Source: Anaeromusa acidaminophila DSM 3853 (GTDB lineage Bacteria > Bacillota > Negativicutes > Anaeromusales > Anaeromusaceae). Taken from it: DNA of 64,000 nt. Below are positions 35,292 to 44,132 of this stretch, one piece after another. The stretch lies in contig NZ_KB894582.1 of NCBI RefSeq assembly GCF_000374545.1, positions 124,001-188,000 on the forward strand. Direction: 5' to 3'. The position numbers and the translations under genes were made by a program. Numbering within the stretch: position 1 is the stretch's first letter; every line of letters begins with the position of its first letter. Under the pieces are notes generated by a model, which worked only from the letters and a program-made list of their open reading frames with translations, was not told where the DNA came from and did not search any database.

Positions 35292-38200
35292 GCTGAAAAA
35301 GCTGTTTAAAGACAAGAGCGCCTTCGGGTATGCGAAAGCCTATGCATATACGGCGGTAGTGACGGTAGGTCCGTTTTTGCTGGCTGTGCTGCTGCTGTTG
35401 GTGTTGCAGCTGCTGCTGAAGGAAGGCGAAGTTCCCTACGCGTTTCGCATGGTATACCAGTGCTCTATTGTGTATGCGTTGGTTTTTTCACAAATTCTTT
35501 CCAGTGGCTTTTCTATGATAATTACCCGTTTTGTAGCGGATCAGCTGTATGCGGGACAGGAGGAATATATTCTGCCCTCCCTGCACTGTATGGTGGTAGT
35601 GGCATTGGCTTGCGGAGCGCCAGTGGCTATTTTGTTCCTATGGTCGTCGCCGCTGGATTTTCTTTTGAAAGCGTTGACTTATGTGCTGTATTTGACAATG
35701 ATCGTGATTTGGATTCAAGCGGTGTATTTATCAGCGCTCAAGGATTATCGCAAGATTCTGCTGGCCTACGCCATAGGAGTAGGAATAGCAATTTTGGCGG
35801 GAGTAGTTGTTGTTTGGCAGGGAGCATATTTAGTGGAAGGGATGCTAGGGGCCGCTTGTATGGGGGTTGGTGTCATCGCTATGATCCTGCAATGGCAGCT
35901 ACAACGCTTTTTCCCTTGGCGGGCCCAGCAAGTCAGTTATCGTCAAATTATGGCGGCTTGGCTCGATTATAAGGAATTGTTTGGTGTGAACTTTTTTTAT
36001 ACACTAGGATTATTTTTGCCTAATTTCTTGTTTTGGTTTGGCCGGGATTCCCAACTGATTGCCTGGACGTATCGCGTGGCGCCGGAATACGATATGGCGA
36101 CCTTTTTTGCTTTGCTGACAGTGCTGCCGGCAATGATTATGTTTGTAGTTGCTACAGAACTTTCTTTTTATGATAAATATATTGTGTATTTTCAACGTAT
36201 CGTGGGCAAAGGCAATTTTCAGGAGATTAGTGAAGCCCGCAAAGACATGTTACAGGTTCTTTGGTCGGAATTGCGTCACCTGATGGAATTTCAACTTTGC
36301 TTTTCGCTCTTATTTTTAGCGTTGGGAAGTTATTGGCTTCCCAAGGTGGGCGGAAGCTATCGTGTGATTGAAATTTACACGATTTTAGTATTGGCGGCGT
36401 ATTGCATTTCCATGATGCAAAGCGTTTTGATTTTACTTTTGTATTTTGAAGACCGCCGCGGCGCCCTATTGGTGACTTCGCTGTTTGCGGCAGGGTCCTT
36501 TATTTTCAATCTTTTATCGGTACTGGGTGACGCCAGCGGCAATACGGATGGCTTTGGCGTATTTGCCGCAGCATTTGCAGCTCTTGTATATGCTTTGCGG
36601 CGATTGCGTTACTATACAGACCGTATTGATTATTTTGTGTTTTGCACGCAACCGGTTTTACAAGGGCATGAACGAGGAGGCTGGCTTCGAAATTGGCTTT
36701 TGCGGCGCAGCGTAGCGGCGGCCCTTGCGGTTTTTGTCGCAGGTTACGCGTCTCCTCTTTGGGCGGGGGCGGCGCAGATCGAAGAAGAAAGTCAGCAACA
36801 GCATCAGACCTTAAAAAATGACGCCTTGCGCTTGGCGGAGATAAAACAGCTTCGTAAAGAGCTTGTGGAAGTGAAAGAAGAACTGAAAAGCGCCGAAGCA
36901 ATGATGCGTGAAGCGCAGGACCAAATTGCGCAGGCGGAAAAACAAAAAGGCGATGTGTTGCAGCGGCAGGAAGCGCTGCGTCTACAAATGAAGGAAGCTG
37001 AACGGCAGTGGCCGGAGCTTAAAGAGCAGCTGAAACATGCTCAAGAACGTTTGCATCAACTGCGTCAGGAAGAAGCGGCCCTTCAAGAACAGGCTGAGAA
37101 TGCAAGGCAGCGAGGCGAGCAAGCGCAAGCTTCCGTGGAAGCCATAGAGGCGCGGGCGCTTCAACAAGGAAGCCTTGATCAGTTAAAAGAAGAGGAGTTG
37201 GAACGGCTGGCGGCGGCAGCGGATGCTTTGAATGAACGGTTGGAAGGCGCTTATGCAGCGGCGGAGACATTACAGGCGGAAGCGGATGCCTTGGATCAGT
37301 CGTTAGAAGCCTTCCAGGCTCGAATCGAGGCGGCGGAGGCCAGAGAAAATCATTGGCAAGAACAAGTTCAGAAGATGCAGGATCATTGGCAAGAGGCGCG
37401 CGATGGTTTGCAAGATGCTCTAAAGGAAGAGCAAGAAACCAAAAACGATCTCGCAGAGGCGCACTCTTTCTTGAAAGAAGCGACAACTTCTAAAACAGAG
37501 CTTCAACAATATGAAAAAGAAGTTGTCAAGCAGCTGCAAGGACCTCCGCCGGTTCGGGAAGGTTCTTTGGAGCAGCGGTATTATAGCTGGTCTGGTAACG
37601 GGAGTAGCGGCTATCAATGGTTGAAGAGCGGTACGGTAGCGTACAACGATAAAGAGGTAGAAGCCAGCTTGCGCCTGCAGCATGTGAATGCACAAGCTAC
37701 GGTTAACGGCGCTAAGGGCTATTTGGCCGGCTGGATGGATACGCAGTTGGCGGTGACGCGGACAAAAGAGGATAAGACGCATATATGGCGCTATGGGGTG
37801 GACGTGAATTTGCCTACTGGCATGACGCGGCTTTCCTCTGCCGCAAGGCAGGCTCAAGTAGACGATGACTTAGTGGAAACCGATGTGTTTGGCGAAGGCT
37901 GGAATTGGACGCCAAGAGTGGAATGGAGTTATAAAAAAGGAGAGCAGGATCTCTGGACTCTGGGGACAAGTTACGGCTTCCGAGGCAGTTATGTCCGGTA
38001 TAGCTCTGGGACGGCAGACGATATGGCTAGCTATTCTCCGGGCAATGAATGGAGCCGCTATCTTCGGTGGAGACACCTGGGAGAAAAACATCGCATTGAA
38101 TGGGAAGCGTCGAACTCGGTTTATAGTGATGCAACGTTAAATGGAGCAGCATGGTATCGTTCGGGAAATGCTTGGGACGTACGAGGTTCCTATGCGAAAA

Positions 38201-38577
38201 CATTGACGCCAGACTCTGAATTACAGGTATATATACGTCAGCATTGGGATGCGGCGGAGCGTTCCTACCAGGGAGAAGACCTTGGGGGCGGGCAAAAGCG
38301 TCGTTATGCAGGGGTTGCCTTGGAAAGAGAAATTAAGCCAGGGCGTTTATTGCGTTTTTCGTTAGATGGCATGTGGGCAGATGGAAACTTGTTGGATCCA
38401 AAGACTGATTTGCTTAAAAGCAAGCGTCAGCGCTATTCGGTAGGCATCGGCTACGAGATTACGCTGGCGAAAGAGAGACGGCTCTATTGGGATCTACGCT
38501 GGTTCCGGTTGCATCAAGATGAGGCGGCAAGTTATCATGGCTATCAGCTTTCGTGCGGCTTTTTCCAATCTATGTAG
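35272..38577 (+). CDS. pelG: PelG fused to a coiled coil and predicted outer-membrane beta-barrel
   Basis: The ATG at 35272 starts AGIGFELKKLFKDKSAFGYA, the PelG hallmark, inside the end of pelF. Residues 1-462 form a polytopic membrane protein of normal PelG length (MOP/flippase-like, the Pel synthase membrane subunit). The frame continues without a stop. Residues about 477-500 are RRSVAAALAVFVAGYASPLWAGA in character: two Arg, a hydrophobic core, then an AxA-like cleavage site, so a signal peptide or extra TM. About 501-762 is a long Glu/Gln/Ala-rich coiled coil. About 764-1101 has alternating aromatic/polar strands (YGVDVNLPTGM, WTLGTSYGFRGSYVRY, WDLRWFRLH) and ends GYQLSCGFFQSM, like an outer-membrane barrel. 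GAGGAGG (36674-36680) with TTG 19 nt later hints at possible internal initiation. The barrel may replace PelB/PelC. The fusion itself is seen directly; its role is inferred. Confidence 0.88.
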   Translation: MAGIGFELKKLFKDKSAFGYAKAYAYTAVVTVGPFLLAVLLLLVLQLLLKEGEVPYAFRMVYQCSIVYALVFSQILSSGFSMIITRFVADQLYAGQEEYILPSLHCMVVVALACGAPVAILFLWSSPLDFLLKALTYVLYLTMIVIWIQAVYLSALKDYRKILLAYAIGVGIAILAGVVVVWQGAYLVEGMLGAACMGVGVIAMILQWQLQRFFPWRAQQVSYRQIMAAWLDYKELFGVNFFYTLGLFLPNFLFWFGRDSQLIAWTYRVAPEYDMATFFALLTVLPAMIMFVVATELSFYDKYIVYFQRIVGKGNFQEISEARKDMLQVLWSELRHLMEFQLCFSLLFLALGSYWLPKVGGSYRVIEIYTILVLAAYCISMMQSVLILLLYFEDRRGALLVTSLFAAGSFIFNLLSVLGDASGNTDGFGVFAAAFAALVYALRRLRYYTDRIDYFVFCTQPVLQGHERGGWLRNWLLRRSVAAALAVFVAGYASPLWAGAAQIEEESQQQHQTLKNDALRLAEIKQLRKELVEVKEELKSAEAMMREAQDQIAQAEKQKGDVLQRQEALRLQMKEAERQWPELKEQLKHAQERLHQLRQEEAALQEQAENARQRGEQAQASVEAIEARALQQGSLDQLKEEELERLAAAADALNERLEGAYAAAETLQAEADALDQSLEAFQARIEAAEARENHWQEQVQKMQDHWQEARDGLQDALKEEQETKNDLAEAHSFLKEATTSKTELQQYEKEVVKQLQGPPPVREGSLEQRYYSWSGNGSSGYQWLKSGTVAYNDKEVEASLRLQHVNAQATVNGAKGYLAGWMDTQLAVTRTKEDKTHIWRYGVDVNLPTGMTRLSSAARQAQVDDDLVETDVFGEGWNWTPRVEWSYKKGEQDLWTLGTSYGFRGSYVRYSSGTADDMASYSPGNEWSRYLRWRHLGEKHRIEWEASNSVYSDATLNGAAWYRSGNAWDVRGSYAKTLTPDSELQVYIRQHWDAAERSYQGEDLGGGQKRRYAGVALEREIKPGRLLRFSLDGMWADGNLLDPKTDLLKSKRQRYSVGIGYEITLAKERRLYWDLRWFRLHQDEAASYHGYQLSCGFFQSM

Positions 38578-38682
38578 CATCAGCGGATTTCAATAGAACA
38601 TAAAACTATCGCCGGAGGGAAGGGATTTTCAAAAACAAAGCCGAAGTTCATAGGGTAAACCAGAGCGGAAGAGGAGGCAGAC

Positions 38683-38925
38683 ATGGAAGAGAAAAAAGGC
38701 GCTCGGAAAGTGTTCTTGCAAATCTTTATGGCGTTAGGGAGCCCGTTGTTCTTACTGGCCATTGTAGCATTGTTCTTTTTTGCTTTCGGCGCGGGGTACT
38801 TGGTGTCCTGGATTTTGAGACCCTTGGGTTTTTGGCCCTTTGCAGGGTATCTCGATTTTTTAGTCAAAGAAGTGGTGGGTTGTTTTGTTCTCAGCTTTTT
38901 GGCGATTGCCCTGGCTAAACGTTAA
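38683..38925 (+). CDS. small inner-membrane protein, unknown
   Basis: This 80-residue protein has two hydrophobic helices (about 14-42 and 60-77) and a charged N-terminus. The ATG follows GAGGAGGCAGAC. It lies about 100 nt after pelG on the same strand, before a terminator, so it could be the last cistron of the pel transcript or an independent gene. No family is recognised. Confidence 0.65.
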   Translation: MEEKKGARKVFLQIFMALGSPLFLLAIVALFFFAFGAGYLVSWILRPLGFWPFAGYLDFLVKEVVGCFVLSFLAIALAKR

Positions 38926-38935
38926 AGAAGCGACG

Positions 38936-38970
38936 AAAAATACCGGAACCGTAGGTTCTGGTATTTTTTT
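38936..38970 (+). terminator. terminator after the small membrane protein
   Basis: AAAAATACCGGAACC pairs with GGTTCTGGTATTTTT with loop GTA, followed by more Ts. Confidence 0.9.
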
Positions 38971-39120
38971 GTCGATTTTTGTATTGAATATGTTTTTGAG
39001 TATACATGAAGGCGTAGATTTCGAGCGGCAGGATTTTGACAGTGTAACGGGAATAAATACAAAGCTTTATACATAGCGAATATATAATTAGAGAGAAATA
39101 GGGCGGGGGAGGAAGTCATC

Positions 39121-40677
39121 GTGCAGGAAAAAGTGTTGCCTAGTGACGAATTGGGGGAGAAAATTCGTGAAGCCGAGGCCTGTTTTGACCGGCGTAGGAA
39201 AAACTTAGGTCTTGTTTTGGGGCCGGCGCTGGGAATTTTGGTTTGCTTCTTACCGTTAGGAGGCCTGCCGGCGGAAGCGCATCGACTACTGGCAATTATT
39301 GCTTTTATTGCGACTTGGTGGATTACTGAGCCGGTTCCCATACCTGTAAGCGCTCTTTTGGGGCCGGTATTGGCTATTTTGTTTGGCGTTATCTCTCCGG
39401 CTAAGGCCTTTGCGCCCTTTGCAAATCCTTTGATTTTCTTATTTATGGGGAGTTTTATGCTGGCCACAGCGATGATGAGCCACGGCCTGGATAAGCGTTT
39501 TGCCTATGCCATTTTGTCTATGAAATGGGTTGGCTCCAGCCCGACGCGCATTTTGCTCGCGCTGGGACTTGTAACTACGTTATGCTCCGGCTGGGTGAGC
39601 AACACGGCCACCGCAGCGATGATGATGCCCATTGCGATGGGGCTATTGCTTGCGATTAAAGACATGCATGCAGCGACAGGCAATGGCGATCTGGATTTGC
39701 ACCAGTACAAATTCGCTACTGGTTTGATGCTGATGGCTGGCTACGCTTCCTCGGTAGGGGGAGTGTTGACGCCGGTAGGAACGCCGCCGAATTTAATTAT
39801 GATCGGGCTTTTGGAGCAGTTGGGCGCGGTAAAGGTGTCTTTTTTCGAATGGATGATCTGGGGCAGCGTGGCGATGGTTGCTTATTTTGTGATTATGTTC
39901 ATCGTGATTAAGAAGATGTTTCCTGCCGATGTTGACCGTATTGAGGGCGCCGAAGAGATGATACGTGAGCAGCGTTCCAAACTGGGGCCTTGGAGAGCGG
40001 GAGAAATCAATTCGGTTATTGCCTTTGCCGTAGCGGTGACATTGTGGGTGCTGCCGGGATTTATGGCGATGGCATTGGGAGCGGAGCATCCGCTGCTAAA
40101 AGCCTATAATTCCTATTTGTCCGAAGCCGTCGTAGCCATGCTGGCGGGGCTCTTGCTGTTTTTGCTGCCTACGGACTGGGGCAAACGAGAGTTTACCCTG
40201 ACCTGGCCTGAGGCCGTCAAGGGTATCGACTGGGGAACGCTAGTGCTTTTTGGCGGAGGCTTATCGCTCGGAAGCATGATGTATACCACTGGGCTATCTA
40301 AATGGATTGGCGCGCTCATTGTCGAAGCTACAGGCGCTCATTCGCAGCTGGCGCTGGTGACGACCTTCGCGGTTTTTTCCTTGCTTATGTCGGAATTGAC
40401 ATCTCATACGGCGGCTACCAATATGGTAGGCCCTTTGGGGATTACCGTAGCCATGTCAGCAGGCCTTAGCCCGGTGCCGGTGGCGGTGGCCATTGCGCTG
40501 GCATCCTCTCTGGGCTTTATGCTGCCTGTTTCTACGCCTCCTAATGCCATTGTCTATGCTAGCGGTTTTATTCCCATCACAAAGATGATTAAAGCTGGTT
40601 TTATCTTGGATGTCATTGGTATTTTCTTCATTACCATTCCGATTGTGCTGTATTTAGTAGCGTGGGTGGGATACTAA
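39121..40677 (+). CDS. DASS-family (SLC13-type) anion symporter
   Basis: This 518-residue inner-membrane transporter has a hydrophilic N-terminal extension (about 1-28) and about 12 TM segments. DASS hallmarks are WWITEPVPIPVSALLGPVL, the first SNT-like site in GWVSNTATAAMMMPIAMG, VGGVLTPVGTPPNLIMIG and the second site TSHTAATNMVGPLGI. It probably imports di- or tricarboxylates with sodium. It is monocistronic. The start is GTG at 39121 after GGGGGAGGAAGTCATC. Confidence 0.9.
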   Translation: MQEKVLPSDELGEKIREAEACFDRRRKNLGLVLGPALGILVCFLPLGGLPAEAHRLLAIIAFIATWWITEPVPIPVSALLGPVLAILFGVISPAKAFAPFANPLIFLFMGSFMLATAMMSHGLDKRFAYAILSMKWVGSSPTRILLALGLVTTLCSGWVSNTATAAMMMPIAMGLLLAIKDMHAATGNGDLDLHQYKFATGLMLMAGYASSVGGVLTPVGTPPNLIMIGLLEQLGAVKVSFFEWMIWGSVAMVAYFVIMFIVIKKMFPADVDRIEGAEEMIREQRSKLGPWRAGEINSVIAFAVAVTLWVLPGFMAMALGAEHPLLKAYNSYLSEAVVAMLAGLLLFLLPTDWGKREFTLTWPEAVKGIDWGTLVLFGGGLSLGSMMYTTGLSKWIGALIVEATGAHSQLALVTTFAVFSLLMSELTSHTAATNMVGPLGITVAMSAGLSPVPVAVAIALASSLGFMLPVSTPPNAIVYASGFIPITKMIKAGFILDVIGIFFITIPIVLYLVAWVGY

Positions 40678-40681
40678 GCGA

Positions 40682-40719
40682 CAAAGCCTCTCTGACTTGA
40701 CAGGGACGCTTTGCTTTTG
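40682..40719 (+). terminator. terminator after the DASS gene
   Basis: CAAAGCCTCTCTG pairs with CAGGGACGCTTTG, followed by CTTTTG. Confidence 0.65.
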
Positions 40720-40738
40720 TTTGGCGAAAAAATGAAAC

Positions 40739-40766
40739 AAAAAAACGGCTATCATTTCGATAGCCG
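40739..40766 (-). terminator. terminator of the tRNA-Ser pair
   Basis: On the minus strand CGGCTATC / GATAGCCG is followed by seven Ts, just after the tRNA-Ser (GCT) 3' end. Confidence 0.8.
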
Positions 40767-40778
40767 CGATTGCTTGCG

Positions 40779-40869
40779 TGGCGGAGTGGGTGGGATTTGA
40801 ACCCACGCACGGGTTACCCCGTCTAACGATTTAGCAAACCGTCCTCTTCAGCCACTTGAGTACCACTCC
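40779..40869 (-). tRNA. tRNA-Ser (GCT)
   Basis: A class II tRNA with a long variable arm. Acceptor GGAGTGG pairs with CCACTCC, the anticodon loop is TTGCTAA within ACGGT/ATCGT, and CCA is encoded. Confidence 0.95.
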
Positions 40870-40897
40870 GTGTGTTTTGGTTTACCGTAAGGTTGTC

Positions 40898-40986
40898 TGG
40901 CGGAGGGGGTGGGATTCGAACCCACGGTTCCTTGCGGAATCACCGGTTTTCAAGACCGGCTCCTTAAACCACTCGGACACCCCTCC
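40898..40986 (-). tRNA. tRNA-Ser (TGA)
   Basis: A class II tRNA. The 5' side GGAGGGG pairs with CCCCTCC, the anticodon stem CCGGT/ACCGG encloses CTTGAAA, a long variable arm is present, and CCA is encoded. Confidence 0.95.
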
Positions 40987-41551
40987 GTGTCCGATACGAA
41001 CCAAATTATATCAGCATTGACGGTGCATTGTCAATGAAAAAATGCAGAAACCTCTGTAGGACCATTAGAAAAACTTCGGAGATATGGCTTGAGATTATTA
41101 AGGAAGGATTAAATTTTGAAAAAACAGGAGAGAGCCTTGACGCAGGGCAAGAGGGAGAGTAATATCTATTCGATAGGTTTCTGCAAGGAAGCAATAAATT
41201 AAGATACATATATGAAAGCGGGTGAAAAGAATGGATGCCGACCGACCTAGTATGCTGAAAGAAAATGCAGTGCAAGATGAAATACCTCCTGGAGCAAGGC
41301 CCATTCTTTTCTCCTGCTTTAGAGAATTGTTGACTGTACGGATGCTCTGATAAATCGGAAGAACCTCCCTGTGTGTAGAGGCCGTGTTTGTGAGAGTTTG
41401 TGATGGCTGTAACCATCTCTTTTTTCGTGCGAAAAATAGAGTGCAGCAGTTCTTTAGCTCAGTCAGAATATCGCCGCTTGCTGTAAAAAGCGAGGTTGTC
41501 TGCGATTTCAAGAATGGTTCCTTCCTCTTGGAGTCCAAGGGGGAGCGAATT
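40987..41551. other. 565-nt region without a recognised gene before corA
   Basis: No open frame here has convincing family similarity. An ATG at about 41231 preceded by a weak SD opens a 38-codon frame (MDADRPSMLKENAVQ...) that I cannot support. An M-box Mg2+ riboswitch was sought and not recognised. The upstream part carries the minus-strand tRNA promoter region. Confidence 0.4.
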
Positions 41552-42520
41552 GTGTTAAAAGTATATAAAAGCGTATGCGAAACCTGCGCACAACTGCAGG
41601 AATTGACCGTAGATACGGCGGAAAAAGGAACGTGGTTTAACTTAATCAATCCTACACCGTCGGAGCTGGAGGTTGTCGCGGAAGCTACGCATGTACCGAT
41701 GGATTTTCTTAAAGCAGCGTTGGACGAAGAAGAACGTTCCCGTACGGAAATCGAAGATAACTGCATTTTGGTTATTACGAATATTCCAGTGGTACGGGGC
41801 AAAGATATGTATGATACGCTGCCGCTGGGCATGATTGTGACTAAGGACTATGTTATCACCGTTTGCCTGGAGAACAATGACGTATTGTCAGAGTTTAACC
41901 CTCGCAATGCCAAGCTTTTTAGCACCTTTAAAAAGACGCGCTTTATTTTTCAACTGTTGTATCGGTCGGCAACTTTGTATTTGCGCTACTTGCAGCAGAT
42001 TAGCCGTCGTACCAATGATATTGAGCGGCAGCTGCGCAAGTCTATGAAAAACAAAGAACTCTTTCAGCTTTTGGAGTTGCAAAAGGGTCTTACGTACTTT
42101 GCGGCTTCTCTGAAGTCCAATGGCGTGGTATTGGAAAAACTGCTGCGGTTGCGTTCTAGTACGCACCTGCAGACCTTTATCAAACTCTATGAAGAAGACG
42201 AAGATTTGCTGGAAGATGTTATTATTGAAAATAAGCAGGCCATTGAGATGGTAGAGATGTATAATAACATCTTGAACGGAATGATGGATACCTTTGCTTC
42301 TATTATCTCTAATAATCTCAATATCGTAATGAAGTTTTTGGCTTCTATGACGATTATCCTAGCCATACCTACTATGATTTCCAGCTTCTTCGGCATGAAT
42401 GTCGCGGGGTTGCCCTTGGCGGAGCATGAACAAGGATTTTTGATCATTTCCGTTATTGCCGGCGTGATGACCGTTTTGGCGGCGGCTTTGCTTTGGAAAC
42501 GAGGTATGTTTACCTTATAA
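41552..42520 (+). CDS. corA: CorA-type divalent metal transporter
   Basis: This 322-residue protein has a large cytoplasmic N-terminal domain, a long helix (about 120-260) and two C-terminal TM helices. The CorA signature FFGMNVAGLPL sits between the TMs (GMN loop). It transports Mg2+, Co2+ or Ni2+. The frame is open from 41384, but the GTG at 41552 is preferred because AAGGGGGAG lies 6 nt upstream and the length then matches CorA (about 315). Confidence 0.92.
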   Translation: MLKVYKSVCETCAQLQELTVDTAEKGTWFNLINPTPSELEVVAEATHVPMDFLKAALDEEERSRTEIEDNCILVITNIPVVRGKDMYDTLPLGMIVTKDYVITVCLENNDVLSEFNPRNAKLFSTFKKTRFIFQLLYRSATLYLRYLQQISRRTNDIERQLRKSMKNKELFQLLELQKGLTYFAASLKSNGVVLEKLLRLRSSTHLQTFIKLYEEDEDLLEDVIIENKQAIEMVEMYNNILNGMMDTFASIISNNLNIVMKFLASMTIILAIPTMISSFFGMNVAGLPLAEHEQGFLIISVIAGVMTVLAAALLWKRGMFTL

Positions 42521-42544
42521 GATGAAAATGTATGGATATACGTA

Positions 42545-42584
42545 AGCCCCGGCGCGGACTTTTCCGTACCGGGGCTGTTTTTTC
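42545..42584 (+). terminator. corA terminator
   Basis: AGCCCCGG pairs with CCGGGGCT around a loop of about 18 nt and is followed by GTTTTTT. Confidence 0.85.
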
Positions 42585-42589
42585 GTTGT

Positions 42590-42646
42590 ACCGGAATTTG
42601 TAAAACGAACCGCGAACCATGCGAAAGACGCAAAAGGGGTTTGTTG
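42590..42646. repeat. GCGAAAGACGCGAAAGG-type repeat, copy 2
   Basis: ACCGGAATTTGTAAAACGAA, CCGCGAA and GCGAAAGACGCAAAAGGGG match 8822-8878. Confidence 0.5.
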
Positions 42647-42669
42647 CGTTTCGTGCTTGTTTGTTCTTT

Positions 42670-43446
42670 CTAAACCCCGGCTTTAGGAATATGCCGCTTA
42701 TCCAGCACTTCGCGGATGTCCGGATCGAACCCGAAGACCGGAATGCGGGTTAGGTGAAAGCTGGCGGAAATCTGCGAGCAGAGTCCTTGCTTTACCGTGA
42801 AGCCTTCGCTGTATCCGTAGGACTGAGCAATTTGAATGGTATTATCATCATAGCTTCCTTTGGGATACGAAATAGAATTGACCGATTTCCCTAGAATATC
42901 CTCCAAAGCAATTTTGGAGTAGCTCAGTTCCATGCGTCGCTCTTCTTCCGTCAATTCTACTAAGGCTTTGTGGGTGACTGTATGGGAGCCGAAGGACATG
43001 CCATGGGCGGACATTTCGCGGATTTGAGCCGGTTTAATGCGGTCGGCGTTGGGCAACATGCCAGTAATAATGAAGAACGAAGCTAGCATGTCGTTTTTTT
43101 GCAAAATCGGGAATGCATTTTCGTAGTTATCCAAATAGCCATCGTCAAAGGTGAGAAGTAGGGGCTTTTCCGGCAGCTCGATCTTTTGGTTAAATAAAAA
43201 CTGCTCGAATTGCTCCAGAGAAATAGAAGTATATTGTAGTTCTTTCAGAGTACGTAAATCGCGGGCGAGCCGGTTTGGCGTGATGGTCAAATCATCATTC
43301 GTGTAGCCGACGCGATGGTAAAGCATAATAGGGATGATGCGATCCGCAACGCCAATGCTGCTGTGCGACTGAAAGAGCAGACTGCACCCTGCGGTGGCGG
43401 CTAACGTAGTAGCGCAAAGACGAAGAAATCGACGACGCGAAAGCAT
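42670..43446 (-). CDS. exported polysaccharide deacetylase
   Basis: This 258-residue protein starts MLSRRRFLRL, a twin-arginine-like signal, with a possible lipobox ATAGC about 20 residues in. The NodB domain has PIMLYHRVG, LLLTFDDGYLDNY (catalytic and metal Asp) and SFGSHTVTH (metal His). It could deacetylate peptidoglycan or a capsule/biofilm glycan. The ATG at 43446 follows AGGAGGGCCATCTGCC. It is monocistronic and unlinked to the pga/pel loci. Confidence 0.9.
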   Translation of the reverse strand: MLSRRRFLRLCATTLAATAGCSLLFQSHSSIGVADRIIPIMLYHRVGYTNDDLTITPNRLARDLRTLKELQYTSISLEQFEQFLFNQKIELPEKPLLLTFDDGYLDNYENAFPILQKNDMLASFFIITGMLPNADRIKPAQIREMSAHGMSFGSHTVTHKALVELTEEERRMELSYSKIALEDILGKSVNSISYPKGSYDDNTIQIAQSYGYSEGFTVKQGLCSQISASFHLTRIPVFGFDPDIREVLDKRHIPKAGV

Positions 43447-43637
43447 GGCAGATGGCCCTCCTGCATGGCAAACTAAGCAATAAAAACATCCCTTATATTG
43501 TAGCAGAATGGCGGAGCCTTTGTGCAATAAAATAGTAAAAAAGGCGTTAAAAAGACATTTCTTTACGAAGCGACGCAGAAAATACGAGCTGGAACCTTGA
43601 CTTTTGATGGCTGAGAAGCTAAAATTATCTCCGTAGC

Positions 43638-43713
43638 GCCGATATAGCTCAGCTGGTAGAGCGGCTCATTCGTAATGAGTAGGTCGTAGGTTCGAATCCT
43701 ATTATCGGCTCCA
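43638..43713 (+). tRNA. tRNA-Thr (CGT)
   Basis: Acceptor GCCGATA pairs with TATCGGC, the anticodon loop TTCGTAA is closed by GCTCA/TGAGT, and CCA is encoded. Confidence 0.96.
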
Positions 43714-43721
43714 GTAATTTC

Positions 43722-43756
43722 GCGGGTTCCCAGGTTTGTGGGAGCCCGCTTTTTTG
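43722..43756 (+). terminator. tRNA-Thr terminator
   Basis: GCGGGTTCCCA pairs with TGGGAGCCCGC and is followed by TTTTTT. Confidence 0.9.
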
Positions 43757-43830
43757 TTTAAAAATGGATTTTGCACCTTAAGAAGATTTTAATCATGCTT
43801 TAAAGGGGGATCGCATAGTCGAGTATAGAA

Positions 43831-43886
43831 AAAGAAGCTAACGTCGTGGTAGTCCGTTTTTTTACCATGACGATGGCTTCTTTTTT
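43831..43886 (+). terminator. isolated terminator upstream of the GntP remnant
   Basis: AAAGAAGC...CGTCGTGGTA pairs with TACCATGACG...GCTTCTTT and is followed by a T run. It has no intact gene before it, so it may be the relic of a lost gene or end a small RNA. Confidence 0.55.
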
Positions 43887-43937
43887 GCAATTTAAGATGG
43901 TTGTTTTTGAACGAGATTTGATTTCTGCGCATCATGA

Positions 43938-44132
43938 TTGAAGGCGATTATATGCGTAGCCATCGGAGCGGGCGGCGTCGGACTTTCCCATGTAAACGAT
44001 TCGGGCTTCTGGATTGTAAAGGAATACTACGGAATGTCCGTACAGGATACTTTTAAAACCTGGACGCTTTGTACGACCATTGCTTCGGTGGCAGCGCTGG
44101 TTTTTGCGATGCTCTTTAATGTATTCCTCTAA
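43938..44132 (+). pseudogene. C-terminal remnant of a GntP-family permease
   Basis: Only about 64 codons remain. The sequence IGAGGVGLSHVNDSGFWIV and EYYGMSVQDTFKTWT is the conserved C-terminal end of gluconate permeases (GntP family, normally about 450 residues), ending in one TM helix. The frame is closed upstream by TGA at 43935-43937 and nothing upstream encodes the rest. Good conservation suggests recent loss, or that the fragment is a separate small protein, which is less likely as no good SD precedes it. Confidence 0.75.

Noticed and set aside
40987-41551. M-box Mg2+ riboswitch before corA
   Set aside because: No match to the remembered conserved segments; no terminator directly before the start codon.
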